A DNA stretch of 64,000 nucleotides from Lachnospiraceae bacterium. Its GTDB lineage: Bacteria; Bacillota; Clostridia; Lachnospirales; Lachnospiraceae. The stretch spans positions 124,001-188,000 of the forward strand of contig JAQUVX010000001.1 of assembly GCA_028693165.1 (NCBI GenBank). Direction: 5' to 3'. This document shows positions 17,195-26,507 of the stretch, piece after piece. The notes beneath the pieces were generated by a model. That model worked only from the letters and a program-made list of their open reading frames with translations, did not search any database and was not told the origin of the DNA. The first letter of the stretch is position 1; every line of letters starts with the position of its first letter. The position numbers and the translations under genes are program-made.

Positions 17195-20100
17195 TTATTT
17201 CGTGGTGAAGGACAAGCTGCACATGTTTCTGTATCTTCTGGCGTTTTGATGCGTCGGTTCAAGGCTTATGGCGGCGTCAAAGGCTGTGGCGGCCGCCTCG
17301 TACTCTCCCATGCCAAGGCGGGCCAAACCGATGAGGTAATTACAGTGCACTTTGTTCTGACGGTCCAAATCGCTGTTGAAAATCAGGAAATCCGGTAATG
17401 AAACCGCAAAATACTCGATTCTCATATGGTCGAATATATGCTGTTCTCCATAATCCAAGAGCCGGTTGAAGCGTTTTTTGGCTTCTGATTCCAGACCCAG
17501 CTTTTGGTTCGCCAGTCCCTGATAATAAATCATATCCGCGGGCTGGTCGTTGTAGTACATCATTCCGGCCGGCTGATCTGTGCCGATCCCCGCCAGTGTG
17601 AAGTAATGGACGGCTGTATCATGATCTCCCAGAGCCTCTGATACCAGTCCAAGATAATAATTAATATTGTTGTCCTTGCATCCCTCCAGCTTTCCTTCTC
17701 CCAGATTTTCAGGATAGGTCAAAGCCGCCTCCAGATATGTTTTAGCCTGCTGCCAGTCACACGCCGCCATCGCGCCGCGTGCCAGTTCCACCAATGCTAT
17801 GGTGTACTGGGTCGTCACCTTGCCTTCTCCTCCCTCCCATGGATGGAAGCGGTTGGCCATAATAAAGTCATAGGCCTTCTGATAGTTGCCTGACAGATTT
17901 AACAGCGTGGCGTATTCTATCATCAGATCATCCCGCTTCATGAACACAGCTTTCGCCGTATTGTAACGCTGCAGCCGTTCTTCGATGGAGATATCCAGCT
18001 TTTTATATAACTGATCCAGTTCAAGGAATATTCTGGCATTTGTTTGATCAAGACTGTAGGCTTTCTCCATGGCTGCTTTTGCCGCAGCCGGATTATTCTG
18101 CTTATTGTAGTAAGCCAGAGAAAGGTTTCTCCAAACGATAGGAAAGTCCGGTTCCAGCTCCGAAGATTTTTCCCAGCACTTGACCGCTTTTTCATACTGG
18201 AACTTGTCATAGTACAGATTGCCAAGGTAATAATATGCATTGGCTCCCTCCGGATTATGCGAAATGGCAAAGTCCAATACTGTGATATCCTCCAGCTTGT
18301 TCGGGAAACAGTAATCGGTGCTGCAATGTTCCGCTTCGGTTAAGGCCGCGCCGGAATCAAGCCCCATGCAGTCGCGATAATAAGCCTTATAATAGAAGAA
18401 CATCGGCCATTTTTCGCTGCTGATGGACAATACCTGTTCTGCCTCTGCATATGCTCCAAATTCGGCATAGTCTCTGGCTATCATCAGATAATTTTCACGG
18501 AAGTTTCCGGCCAGAGTGGTTACCGCTTCCCCCTTTAATGTAGCCAGCTCCAGCTGCGAGATATAATCAAAGGAATCCACCTTAAGGTTTTCTGCAATCA
18601 TATCCATGGCTTCTGCAGTATGGTTCCGTTTTCTTAAGATATAAGCCTTCAGTCCGCGTGCTTTGATATTATGAGTGTTTCTCACCAGACTCTTGTTTAC
18701 CAGCTCCAGAGCGCTCTCATAATGGCCTCTCTGTGCTTCGATGCAGGCCAGATAATAGAAGCCCATCTCCTGCTGCTCCGCTGTCCATGTCGCTTTATAA
18801 AATGCGTCGAAGGCCTCATCCGTATGCTTCTGATACATCAATACCAGGCCCAGATTGTAGTACGGCTCTGAGTTATATGGATTTGGATTCTTCCAGGTAG
18901 CGCGGGCGATGGCTTTTCTGAAATGCTTTTCGGCCTGCTCAAACTGTCCCCGCTTCATCAGGAGCGCTCCATAGGCATTGTTGATTCTGATATCGCCCTC
19001 ATCACGCTTTAAGCCCTCCAGATAATAAGGGTCGGGCCTGTAGGTGGCATGGCGATACTGCTCGATATGCATTCCGGTCAGATAAAGCTCCTCGTTTGTC
19101 ATGATGTTCTCAGGGTCAGCGGCGGCTTCAGCCGGCTTTGGCAGCTCCGGAATCTTCTTTTCCAAAGGCGTAAAGGAAACCAGCTCCACACCGTCTGCCA
19201 GCACCTTCAAGGTCAGCTTTGTCTCATCCGCCACCTGGGTATGTACGGTCTTTTTATAACTGCATACAGGAGAAAGCAGTGCTGTTTCGTCCGAAAGGAT
19301 CTCATCCCCACAGGTTAATAAAATTCGTGCCTCCGGGTATTCTTCGGTTCCATAGGCGGTGATTTCAATGCCGTCTTCTGTCGTCTCCAGATTGATCACT
19401 GCATGTATGGACGCATTCTTTACGGCCCCGACTGCCTTATAAGGCATAAAATACTGGGTAAAGGTCTTTTCCTCCATAGGCTTTAAGTAAGTAAAGTCCG
19501 GCTGATTGTCGGTATATACACCGGTCATCAGCTCGATATAAGGGCCGTCTTCATCTGTCAGGTTGCGGTCCCATGCCTTTCCGAAATCACCGCAGCCCCA
19601 GGTCCACTGCTTTTTGCCCGGTGAAACATGGTGATCCGCCACATGGAGAATACCGGCTTCCTTCTGATAGTCATAGCCGCCCACAAAGTTAAAATCACTT
19701 TTTTCTGCCATATAGGATGTAGGCACCGGTATATTTTTGTAGCGCGAAATATCTACGCCGGCACTGTAGTCATGCTTGTAATATTCCCCGGTAGCGATGG
19801 GAAATCTGGAAACGTCGCGTTTTCCATGGTCCATGACTGCATGGACATCAGGCGGAAACACGGACTGGGTGTAGTCGTTTACCGGAACTGCCGGATTGGC
19901 CCACCACAAAAAGGTCTGTGGCGTAGCTGTGCGGTTGTACAGCTGGCCTTTGATTTCGATATAAGCCTTCCCAGGATATAATGTAAAACTGGCTTCCCCC
20001 TTTGTGCCATACATCTGATCTACATCCGAAATACGGCAGGTTTTTGAGCCGTCTTCCTGTTCCATCAGCATGTAATCGACCGGCGAATAGGTGGTCGGTC

Positions 20101-20470
20101 TGTGATGCTGGGGCCAGTTAAACTCTATGCCGCCGCTGATCCATGGACCGCAAAGACCTACCAGAGCAGGCTTGATCACATGATTGTAATAAACAAAATC
20201 ATACTGGTTCGTCTTATCATAGGCTCTCTGAATCCTGCCGCCCAGTTCTGGAAGTATCATGACCTTTAAATATTCATTTTCAAGCCATACGGCTTTATAG
20301 GTTTTATCCGTTTTGGTATCGGCGATTTTTTCAATCGTGGGATAGGGGTAAATCTTGCCGGAGCTTCCCTGATAAACGCGGCTTTCCAGAAACATCGGGT
20401 TCTTATCAGCTTCTCCCACTTCATAGGTAGGAATGACAATCGCTTCCTCCCATATTCTCACTGCTTCCAT
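17195..20470 (-). CDS. DUF5107 domain / tetratricopeptide repeat protein
   Basis: 1091 residues, no signal peptide, so cytoplasmic. Residues about 30-370 form the DUF5107 domain, which looks like a galactose-mutarotase-type beta-sandwich (LENEYLKVMILPELGGRIQRAYDK, GGIEFNWPQHHRP, TFLWWANPAVPVND). A linker beta region follows (about 380-470). From about 490 to the end there are many TPR units (for example NAYYYLGNLYYDKFQYEKAVKCWEKSSELEPDF). Proteins of this architecture are common next to sugar ABC importers in Firmicutes and Bacteroidetes; the fold suggests a carbohydrate-acting enzyme, but I cannot assign a reaction. It is divergent from an AraC gene and shares an operator pattern with the ABC operon at 25256. 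GGAGGG precedes the ATG. Confidence 0.85.
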   Translation of the reverse strand: MEAVRIWEEAIVIPTYEVGEADKNPMFLESRVYQGSSGKIYPYPTIEKIADTKTDKTYKAVWLENEYLKVMILPELGGRIQRAYDKTNQYDFVYYNHVIKPALVGLCGPWISGGIEFNWPQHHRPTTYSPVDYMLMEQEDGSKTCRISDVDQMYGTKGEASFTLYPGKAYIEIKGQLYNRTATPQTFLWWANPAVPVNDYTQSVFPPDVHAVMDHGKRDVSRFPIATGEYYKHDYSAGVDISRYKNIPVPTSYMAEKSDFNFVGGYDYQKEAGILHVADHHVSPGKKQWTWGCGDFGKAWDRNLTDEDGPYIELMTGVYTDNQPDFTYLKPMEEKTFTQYFMPYKAVGAVKNASIHAVINLETTEDGIEITAYGTEEYPEARILLTCGDEILSDETALLSPVCSYKKTVHTQVADETKLTLKVLADGVELVSFTPLEKKIPELPKPAEAAADPENIMTNEELYLTGMHIEQYRHATYRPDPYYLEGLKRDEGDIRINNAYGALLMKRGQFEQAEKHFRKAIARATWKNPNPYNSEPYYNLGLVLMYQKHTDEAFDAFYKATWTAEQQEMGFYYLACIEAQRGHYESALELVNKSLVRNTHNIKARGLKAYILRKRNHTAEAMDMIAENLKVDSFDYISQLELATLKGEAVTTLAGNFRENYLMIARDYAEFGAYAEAEQVLSISSEKWPMFFYYKAYYRDCMGLDSGAALTEAEHCSTDYCFPNKLEDITVLDFAISHNPEGANAYYYLGNLYYDKFQYEKAVKCWEKSSELEPDFPIVWRNLSLAYYNKQNNPAAAKAAMEKAYSLDQTNARIFLELDQLYKKLDISIEERLQRYNTAKAVFMKRDDLMIEYATLLNLSGNYQKAYDFIMANRFHPWEGGEGKVTTQYTIALVELARGAMAACDWQQAKTYLEAALTYPENLGEGKLEGCKDNNINYYLGLVSEALGDHDTAVHYFTLAGIGTDQPAGMMYYNDQPADMIYYQGLANQKLGLESEAKKRFNRLLDYGEQHIFDHMRIEYFAVSLPDFLIFNSDLDRQNKVHCNYLIGLARLGMGEYEAAATAFDAAISLEPTHQNARRYRNMCSLSFTTK

Positions 20471-20557
20471 AGCTGTCCCTCCATAAGCATTACGGTTAAT
20501 ATTTTCACTTCTTGCTTACACTATATATCATTTACTCCTGTATTTCATTATTTTTAG

Positions 20558-20584
20558 TTGCTATGTGATTTACAAAAATTGCTC
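20558..20584 (-). promoter_or_regulatory. direct-repeat operator upstream of the DUF5107 gene
   Basis: On the minus strand GAGCAA (20584-20579) and TAGCAA (20563-20558) are spaced exactly 21 bases. They lie upstream of AGGAGT and a TATAGT -10 (about 20523-20528). The same arrangement occurs at 25361-25387. The 21-base period is characteristic of AraC-family half-sites; the AraC gene starting at 20658 is the obvious candidate. Confidence 0.6.
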
Positions 20585-20592
20585 TGATGTTC

Positions 20593-20621
20593 TTGACTCT
20601 GTATCCGGATTTTACTATACT
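20593..20621 (+). promoter_or_regulatory. promoter of the AraC gene at 20658
   Basis: TTGACT (20593-20598), 17 bases, TATACT (20616-20621). The 21-base direct repeats at 20558-20584 lie immediately upstream, so one operator could serve both divergent genes. Confidence 0.7.
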
Positions 20622-20657
20622 TTAAAGAGAATATTCTTTCACACAGGAGGTCGTCTT

Positions 20658-21518
20658 ATGCAATGTACTGAAAACCATGTAACCTCAGACTCCGACTATT
20701 ATATCTATACCCCCAGCACACAGGCCCAGGCCCTGTTTTTTTATCCGCTGATTACCGGATATTTCCATTATCAGCCCGGCTACAGCATACGTAGAAGTTC
20801 CTTTAACAGCTTTCTGCTCATGTACATACGAAAGGGCAGCTGTGAAATCGAAACCGGAGATCGTACCTACCAGGCTCATCGCGGACAGGTGGTCATGCTG
20901 GACTGCTATGCCCCTCACGCCTACTCCACGGATACCGGCTGGGATGCAGAGTGGCTGCATTTTGACGGGCAGCAGGCCCGCGATTATTTTAATGTGATAC
21001 TGGCCGATGGCAACCCGGTGATTACCCTTCAGGACACCTGCCGCCTGGAACGTTATCTGCACAAAATCTATCTTCAGTTTAAAGAACGTCTTTCTACAAA
21101 AGAGGCACTGCTTAATAACTACATTGTAAATATATTGACTGAGCTTTTAATCAGCCGGGATGCAGAACGCTCGGTCAACGTGTCAGCCGGTATTATTGAG
21201 GACATTATCGCCTATATCAGCGAGCATATGACAGATGAGCTGTCTTTAGAGGAGCTGGCCGGTCAGGCTTCGCTCAGTCCTTTTTATTTCAGCCGGCTTT
21301 TTAAAAAAGAAACTGGCTTTTCCCCCCATGGTTATGTGATTGCCACAAGGGTTAATACCGCTAAATATCTGCTCAAATCTTCCGATGAAACGATTAAAAA
21401 CATCTGTTTTTCTACCGGATTTACCAGTGAAAGCAGCTTTTGCACCACGTTTAAAAAAGTAACCGGAAGTACCCCCTCCGAGTACCGCATAAGCCTTCAG
21501 AAAGACAATCATAACTAA
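20658..21518 (+). CDS. AraC-family transcriptional regulator
   Basis: 286 residues from the ATG at 20658 (AGGAGG 7 bases upstream; the in-frame ATG at 20565 lies before the promoter). The N-terminal cupin-like sugar-sensing domain has MYIRKGSCEIETGDRTY and VVMLDCYAPHAY. Two C-terminal helix-turn-helices are present: LSLEELAGQASLSPFYFSRLFKKETG and IKNICFSTGFTSESSFCTTFKKVTG. It most likely activates the divergent DUF5107 gene and the AraF-type ABC operon in response to the transported sugar. The gene converges on the binding-protein gene, with a shared terminator between. Confidence 0.9.
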   Translation: MQCTENHVTSDSDYYIYTPSTQAQALFFYPLITGYFHYQPGYSIRRSSFNSFLLMYIRKGSCEIETGDRTYQAHRGQVVMLDCYAPHAYSTDTGWDAEWLHFDGQQARDYFNVILADGNPVITLQDTCRLERYLHKIYLQFKERLSTKEALLNNYIVNILTELLISRDAERSVNVSAGIIEDIIAYISEHMTDELSLEELAGQASLSPFYFSRLFKKETGFSPHGYVIATRVNTAKYLLKSSDETIKNICFSTGFTSESSFCTTFKKVTGSTPSEYRISLQKDNHN

Positions 21519-21534
21519 TCGGACAGACCGAAAA

Positions 21535-21569
21535 AGGCAGGAGCCGTCAATCACTGACAGCCCCTGCCT
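21535..21569 (-). terminator. terminator of the AraF-type ABC operon
   Basis: AGGCAGG (21535-21541) pairs with CCTGCCT (21563-21569), extended inside by GTCA/TGAC. On the minus strand it is followed by TTTTTC. On the plus strand the tract is weak, so it mainly serves the ABC operon. Confidence 0.8.
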
Positions 21570-21597
21570 GAACTTTATGTGCGAATATTAACTGGCT

Positions 21598-22683
21598 TTA
21601 TTCAGCTGCCTTACCCATAACATCTTTGTAGGTTTCAGGTGTAACAACGATAGCGTCTACTGCTGTTTCCATCTTTGCCTCTGCGCCGCCGATTACGTCG
21701 TATAATACGTTTACAGAACCTGCGCCAACAGAATCAGAAGAGAAGTATGCAGAAGCCTTTACGCAGGTACCGTCAGCACCCTTGTTGTTCCACTCGTCCT
21801 TAGCCATGTATGCGCCCAGACCTACTACACATGCGTCAGCGTCCAGACCTGCACTCTCAAGAGCACGTGCTGCACCGATACAGCCTTCTTCGTTTGCTCC
21901 GGTTACGAGCCATTTTTTGATCTCCGGATGAGCTGTGATCACAGAAGTAGCTGCTACATTGCCCTTCTCAGTCGTTCCATCATAGTCAGCCTTGAAAATT
22001 CTCTCTGCTGCAAAGTCAGGACATGCTGCTGTAAAGTTGTCAAATTCACCCTCTGCACGCGGTACGCATGAGGAAACGGTATCCATGGTCATCAGCAAAA
22101 GACCACAGGTCTCATCCGCTGCCAGATTGTTTGTCTTTGCATATTCAGCCAGCCAGTCACCGTTCGCCTGTCCGATTACATAAGCGTTGATGCCTACCCA
22201 TGGAGCCAGCTTGGTTCCGGCTTCATCCTGTAATGCGTCATCTGCTGCAACGATCGGGATGCCTGCTTCTTTGCACTTATCGACTACTGCCTGTGACATC
22301 GTCTGATCCGGGATACAGGTCACGATTCCTTTTGCCTTGTTTGCAATTGCGTTGTCGATCGCTTTTAAATACTCCTCTGGGCTCATCTTTGCATCTACAT
22401 AGATAAACTCGTCCCCTTTTGCTTCTACTGCTGCCTGCGCTGCGGCACCCTCATCGATGAACCAGCTCTGATCGCCGGCTTTGTAAATGCCGTAGACTAC
22501 GCCCTTTTCTCCGCCTGCTGCCGCCGCTGTCGTGTCTGCCGCTGCTGCTGTTGTAGCCGCCGGTGCTGCTGCTTCAGTCGCTGCCGGTGCCGCTGTTGTG
22601 GTTTCTGTTGTCTCAAATCCGCTGCAGGCGGTTAAGCCCAGTGCCATTGCTGCTGCCATTACCAGTGCTAATCTCTTTTTCAT
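21598..22683 (-). CDS. sugar ABC transporter substrate-binding lipoprotein, AraF-like
   Basis: 361 residues. Signal peptide and lipobox (LGLTAC), then a long Thr/Ala-rich linker typical of Lachnospiraceae lipoproteins, then a type I periplasmic-binding fold. The order and wording of blocks (SWFIDEGAAAQAAVE, NAIANKAKGIVTCIPD, EIKKWLVTGANEEGCIGAARALE) resemble the L-arabinose-binding protein AraF more than MglB or RbsB. The ligand is probably a pentose or related sugar, not proven. It is the last gene of the operon, 81 bases after the permease, before a terminator. Confidence 0.85.
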   Translation of the reverse strand: MKKRLALVMAAAMALGLTACSGFETTETTTAAPAATEAAAPAATTAAAADTTAAAAGGEKGVVYGIYKAGDQSWFIDEGAAAQAAVEAKGDEFIYVDAKMSPEEYLKAIDNAIANKAKGIVTCIPDQTMSQAVVDKCKEAGIPIVAADDALQDEAGTKLAPWVGINAYVIGQANGDWLAEYAKTNNLAADETCGLLLMTMDTVSSCVPRAEGEFDNFTAACPDFAAERIFKADYDGTTEKGNVAATSVITAHPEIKKWLVTGANEEGCIGAARALESAGLDADACVVGLGAYMAKDEWNNKGADGTCVKASAYFSSDSVGAGSVNVLYDVIGGAEAKMETAVDAIVVTPETYKDVMGKAAE

Positions 22684-22764
22684 TTTGTAACCCTCCTGTT
22701 TTTGTTTTTACTCTATTTTTATGGAGATTCCTTATCCCCTAATAGACAACTGCTGATGTTTCGA

Positions 22765-23751
22765 TTACAGATTCTTCATGGATGCTGCCAGCAGATCCTT
22801 TTCACGTTTCTGCTTTCTGATATAGTCGGTAGTCAGAGCGAATAATAACAGTCCGCCTTTTGCCACATACTGCCAGAAGCTTGGTACGTTTACCATGGTC
22901 AGTCCTGTGTTGAAGGCCTGAATCAGGATAATACCGAGAATGGTACCGCCCATATCTCCGACACCGCCGACAAAGGAAACTCCGCCTAAAATAACAGCTG
23001 TAATGGCGTCAAACTCAAGATTGACATTGGCTGCAGGCTGTCCTGAATTCATACGTGCCGCGAAGATGATACCGCCGATGGAGCAGAGGATGCCCATCAT
23101 AATGTAACAGGTGGTGATAATTCTCTTTGGATTTAATCCTGCCAGCCGGGCTGCGTCTATGCTGCCGCCGATGGCGTACACGCTTCTGCCAAACTTGGTC
23201 TTTGCCAAAATAATACCGAACACGATAATGCAGACGACCATGATCCATACGGAAAGCGGAATATTGGCGATTCTGGCCTTGCCCAAAACAAGAAAGGTCT
23301 TGTTGCTGATGGCGATCGGCTTTCCTCCGCAGACGATATAGGCAAACCCTCTGACGATGGACTGTGTCACCAGTGTGGCAATAAAAGCTTCTAAGTGAAT
23401 CCGGTTTACCATGAAGGCATTAAAGCAGCCTACCAGTATGCCGCAGCCGATGGTGATGATCACGCTTATCCAGAACGGGAAGCCTTTTCCTACTAAAAGT
23501 GCTGCCACAACACCGGAAAATGCTGCCAGTGAGCCGGGAGACAAATCGTTTTGTCCTGCGATGATCAGATAGGTATGGCCGATCGCGATCAGTCCGACAA
23601 GGGATGCTGCGATTAAAATGTTGATCAGATTTGTTACCGAAAGAAAGTTTTTGTTCAGCGTGGTAAATAATGCAAACACTACGATAATGGCTATGAACAG
23701 AACCAGTTTGTCCCCGCTGATTTGCAGTCTGCTTTTCTTCTTTGTATCCAT
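22765..23751 (-). CDS. sugar ABC transporter permease, AraH/RbsC type
   Basis: 328 residues with eight or more hydrophobic segments of the CUT2 permease family (GLIAIGHTYLIIAGQNDLSPGS, GRSVYAIGGSIDAARLAGLN, ILGGVSFVGGVGDMGGTI). Its ATG overlaps the ATPase stop codon by one base (TAATG), so translation is coupled. It forms the channel for the AraF-like binding protein downstream. Confidence 0.87.
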   Translation of the reverse strand: MDTKKKSRLQISGDKLVLFIAIIVVFALFTTLNKNFLSVTNLINILIAASLVGLIAIGHTYLIIAGQNDLSPGSLAAFSGVVAALLVGKGFPFWISVIITIGCGILVGCFNAFMVNRIHLEAFIATLVTQSIVRGFAYIVCGGKPIAISNKTFLVLGKARIANIPLSVWIMVVCIIVFGIILAKTKFGRSVYAIGGSIDAARLAGLNPKRIITTCYIMMGILCSIGGIIFAARMNSGQPAANVNLEFDAITAVILGGVSFVGGVGDMGGTILGIILIQAFNTGLTMVNVPSFWQYVAKGGLLLFALTTDYIRKQKREKDLLAASMKNL

Positions 23752-25256
23752 TATTCCTGTACCTCCCCTATCATTCCAAGACTCAGAAGCTTACTCTCTG
23801 TAGCCTCCGCTCTGCTGACTTCTCCCGCAATTTCCAGCGACTTCATTACGATAATTCTGTCCGACAGTCCTATCACCTCAGGAAGCTCTGAAGAAACTAA
23901 AATCACACCCAGCCCCTGTTTTGCAAATTCACATATCATCTGATAAAACTCTGATTTTGCACCTACGTCGATCCCTTTTGTCGGCTCATCTAAAATCAGT
24001 ACCTTTGGATTCGTGCTGATCCATCTGGCTACAATGCATTTCTGCTGATTTCCGCCGGAAAGCTCTATGATTTTCTTATCCTTCGAAGGCGTCTTGATCT
24101 TGAAGTTTTCGATGCTCTCCTTTGCAATGGCACTTTCCTTATCCTTGTTTACAAAGCCCAGCTTATTGGAATTCTGATCCAGCATGGAGATGTTGATGTT
24201 GTCGCTTACGCTGAGGTTTGAAAGAATCCCCTGGAGCTTTCTGTCTTCCGGCACCAGCACGATACCATGCTCCATGGCCTCATGCGGGGAATGATTATGG
24301 ATCTTCTTGCCCTCCAGATAAATCTCTCCGGTTTTCATCGGGTCGGCACCGATAATGGCTCTCATAAGCTCTGTACGGCCTGCACCCACCAGTCCGGAAA
24401 AACCGATCACCTCGCCCTTTCTCAGGGTAAAGGAGTTTTTCTTTACGTGGTCTGAGGAAACGTCCTTGACCTCTAAAAGCACATCCCCGATCTCCTTGTT
24501 TCTGTCCAGGTTTTTATAAATATCGCCAAGGTCGCGGCCTACCATCATACGGATCATTTCTTTCTCGGAAACCACCCCGGTCTCTACGGTGTCCACGTAG
24601 CGTCCGTCTTTAAAAATAGCCACCTTATCGGTAATACGCTGTATTTCGTCCATACGATGTGAGACGTAAATGATGATCTTTCCTTCCGACTTCAGCTTGC
24701 CTATGATTTTAAACAGGGATTCAATCTCAGAGTCTGACAGGGAAGCCGTGGGCTCATCGAAGCAGATCACCTTCAAATCCTCTCTGGAATAGGCTTTCAT
24801 GATTTCAACCATCTGCTGATACGCAATGCTTAAATCCTTAACCTTTGTGGATGGACTGATCGGAAGTCCAAAATCCTCTATGATTCCGGCGGCCATTTCA
24901 TTGGCTCTGCGCGTGTCTATAAAACCAAATTTGTTTACCGGCATCCTGCCTAAGTATATGTTTTCTGCAACCGACAGCTCCAGTAAAATCTGCCGTTCCT
25001 GATAGATAATGGAAATGCCTTCCTCGATGGCCTGATGAGGAGACTGAAAATGTTTCTCAACTCCATTTAACAGGTACTTGCCGCCGGTAGGCTGGTAGTC
25101 ACCGTTCAGCACTTTTAACAATGTGGATTTTCCGGCTCCGTTTTCCCCCAGAAAAGCAAGAACCTCTCCGGCATGAGCCTGAAACGACACATCATCTAAA
25201 GCCTTTACACCAGGAAAGTATTTCGATATGTGCTGAAACTCCAATACATTACCCAT
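23751..25256 (-). CDS. sugar ABC transporter ATP-binding protein, AraG type
   Basis: 501 residues with two ABC domains. Domain 1: GENGAGKST Walker A, signature LSIAYQQMVEIMKA, CFDEPTASL. Domain 2: GLVGAGRTE, signature [28 protein letters not shown]. First gene of the three-gene operon ATPase-permease-binding protein. The order with the ATPase first and the binding protein last is the reverse of the mgl-type operon at 15215-10714. GGGAGGGAG precedes the ATG. Confidence 0.88.
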   Translation of the reverse strand: MGNVLEFQHISKYFPGVKALDDVSFQAHAGEVLAFLGENGAGKSTLLKVLNGDYQPTGGKYLLNGVEKHFQSPHQAIEEGISIIYQERQILLELSVAENIYLGRMPVNKFGFIDTRRANEMAAGIIEDFGLPISPSTKVKDLSIAYQQMVEIMKAYSREDLKVICFDEPTASLSDSEIESLFKIIGKLKSEGKIIIYVSHRMDEIQRITDKVAIFKDGRYVDTVETGVVSEKEMIRMMVGRDLGDIYKNLDRNKEIGDVLLEVKDVSSDHVKKNSFTLRKGEVIGFSGLVGAGRTELMRAIIGADPMKTGEIYLEGKKIHNHSPHEAMEHGIVLVPEDRKLQGILSNLSVSDNINISMLDQNSNKLGFVNKDKESAIAKESIENFKIKTPSKDKKIIELSGGNQQKCIVARWISTNPKVLILDEPTKGIDVGAKSEFYQMICEFAKQGLGVILVSSELPEVIGLSDRIIVMKSLEIAGEVSRAEATESKLLSLGMIGEVQE

Positions 25257-25323
25257 GCTGCTCCCTCCCTCTTTACTATTTCATGATTCCCGTTTTGTTT
25301 TTCTCAACTGTCTTTCTGTATTA

Positions 25324-25387
25324 ATTATAACTCCTATTTTCATTTCAGCATTACGCCGTCTTGCTCATTGGTTTTGAAAAATTGCTC
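25324..25387 (-). promoter_or_regulatory. AraC-type promoter region of the ABC operon
   Basis: On the minus strand two GAGCAA repeats (25387-25382 and 25366-25361) spaced 21 bases lead to AATGAAA, AGGAGT and a perfect TATAAT -10 (25329-25324). There is no good -35, as expected for an activator-dependent promoter. The same GAGCAA-N15-(G/T)AGCAA, AATGAAA and AGGAGT elements appear before the DUF5107 gene. Confidence 0.6.
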
Positions 25388-25457
25388 TTGTTGGCAGATT
25401 GTATTCCCTTTTTTTGATTTTGACTTTATACTTTACATGGAAAGGAAGGTGAAAATC

Positions 25458-26507
25458 ATGGAGCTTTTAACCAGGAATATTACTAATAAGGGCAATGATG
25501 ATTCTGTTATTTACGACATAACTACTAATATGGGGCTGAGCATTACGTTTCTCACCCTCGGGGCTTCTATTCAAAAAATTGCCGTCAAATCAGCGGATGA
25601 TACGCTGATACCGATTGCTCTTGGTTCTCCCGATTTGTCTTTTTATGAACGCTGTGCCTGCTATGCAGGAGCTACGCTGGCACCCAATGCCGGCAGAATC
25701 GCAAAGGGTCTGCTGCCCGTAGAAGACGAAACGCTCCAGCTCAGCTTGAATGACGGAGCAAACCAACTGCATGGCGGTTTTTTCAATCTTTCCTCCGTAA
25801 ACTGGCAGACAGAGGGGATCTTCCAGACGAATGACAATGTTTCCATCACGATGACCGCCTTTCAGAACGACGGTACCGACGGTTATCCCGGAAACCGGCA
25901 TTACCAGGTTTCCTATTCTGTAGAGGATACGAACTGGATCACCATAAAGCTTTCCGCCACCACAGATGCCCCGACCTACATCAATATGTCGAACCACACC
26001 TACTGGAATCTGAGTGGAAACTTCTCCGCTCCCGGACTGGAGCAGACGCTTACGGTATTTGCCAATACGGTATGCCGGAATGATGCCCTGCACCTGCCCT
26101 GTGATCTTGTACCGGTTGCAGGTACGGCTTTTGATTTCAGGAAGGCACATTCTTTAAAAACCGGTGTATCCTACAATCATGCCTATATCTTAAACCGGCG
26201 CAGACCTTTTCGCGCGCTGCGCGGCGTAAAACGGGCTGTCAAACCGGAGCTTGCCGCCCTGCTGCAGGATCCCGTCAGCGGCCGCACCCTGGAAGTGATG
26301 ACCGATGCACCTGCTCTGGTGGTTTATTCCGGTGACTATCTTGCGGATGACATGTCTCTCTGGAACGGACAGATCTCCTGCCCCTGCTGCGCCATCGCGT
26401 TAGAGGCTCAGGATATCCCGGATGTCATGCATCTTTTGCCGTCCGCCTATATTCTGACCACACCGGAGCAGCCATTTTCACGTACGATCCGATATCATGT
26501 ATGCTGA
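25458..26507 (+). CDS. galM: aldose 1-epimerase (galactose mutarotase family)
   Basis: 349 residues from the ATG at 25458 (GGAAGG upstream; the in-frame ATG at 25368 overlaps the operator region). It interconverts alpha and beta anomers of an aldose. Family motifs are APNAGRIAKG (substrate Arg), NQLHGG (His), SNHTYWNLSG (catalytic His) and ALEAQDIPD (catalytic Glu). The region from about residue 237 (RRRPFRALRGVKRA) is unusually basic. Divergent from the AraF-type ABC operon, so it probably prepares the imported sugar. It overlaps the convergent AraC gene by 13 bases. Confidence 0.88.
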   Translation: MELLTRNITNKGNDDSVIYDITTNMGLSITFLTLGASIQKIAVKSADDTLIPIALGSPDLSFYERCACYAGATLAPNAGRIAKGLLPVEDETLQLSLNDGANQLHGGFFNLSSVNWQTEGIFQTNDNVSITMTAFQNDGTDGYPGNRHYQVSYSVEDTNWITIKLSATTDAPTYINMSNHTYWNLSGNFSAPGLEQTLTVFANTVCRNDALHLPCDLVPVAGTAFDFRKAHSLKTGVSYNHAYILNRRRPFRALRGVKRAVKPELAALLQDPVSGRTLEVMTDAPALVVYSGDYLADDMSLWNGQISCPCCAIALEAQDIPDVMHLLPSAYILTTPEQPFSRTIRYHVC

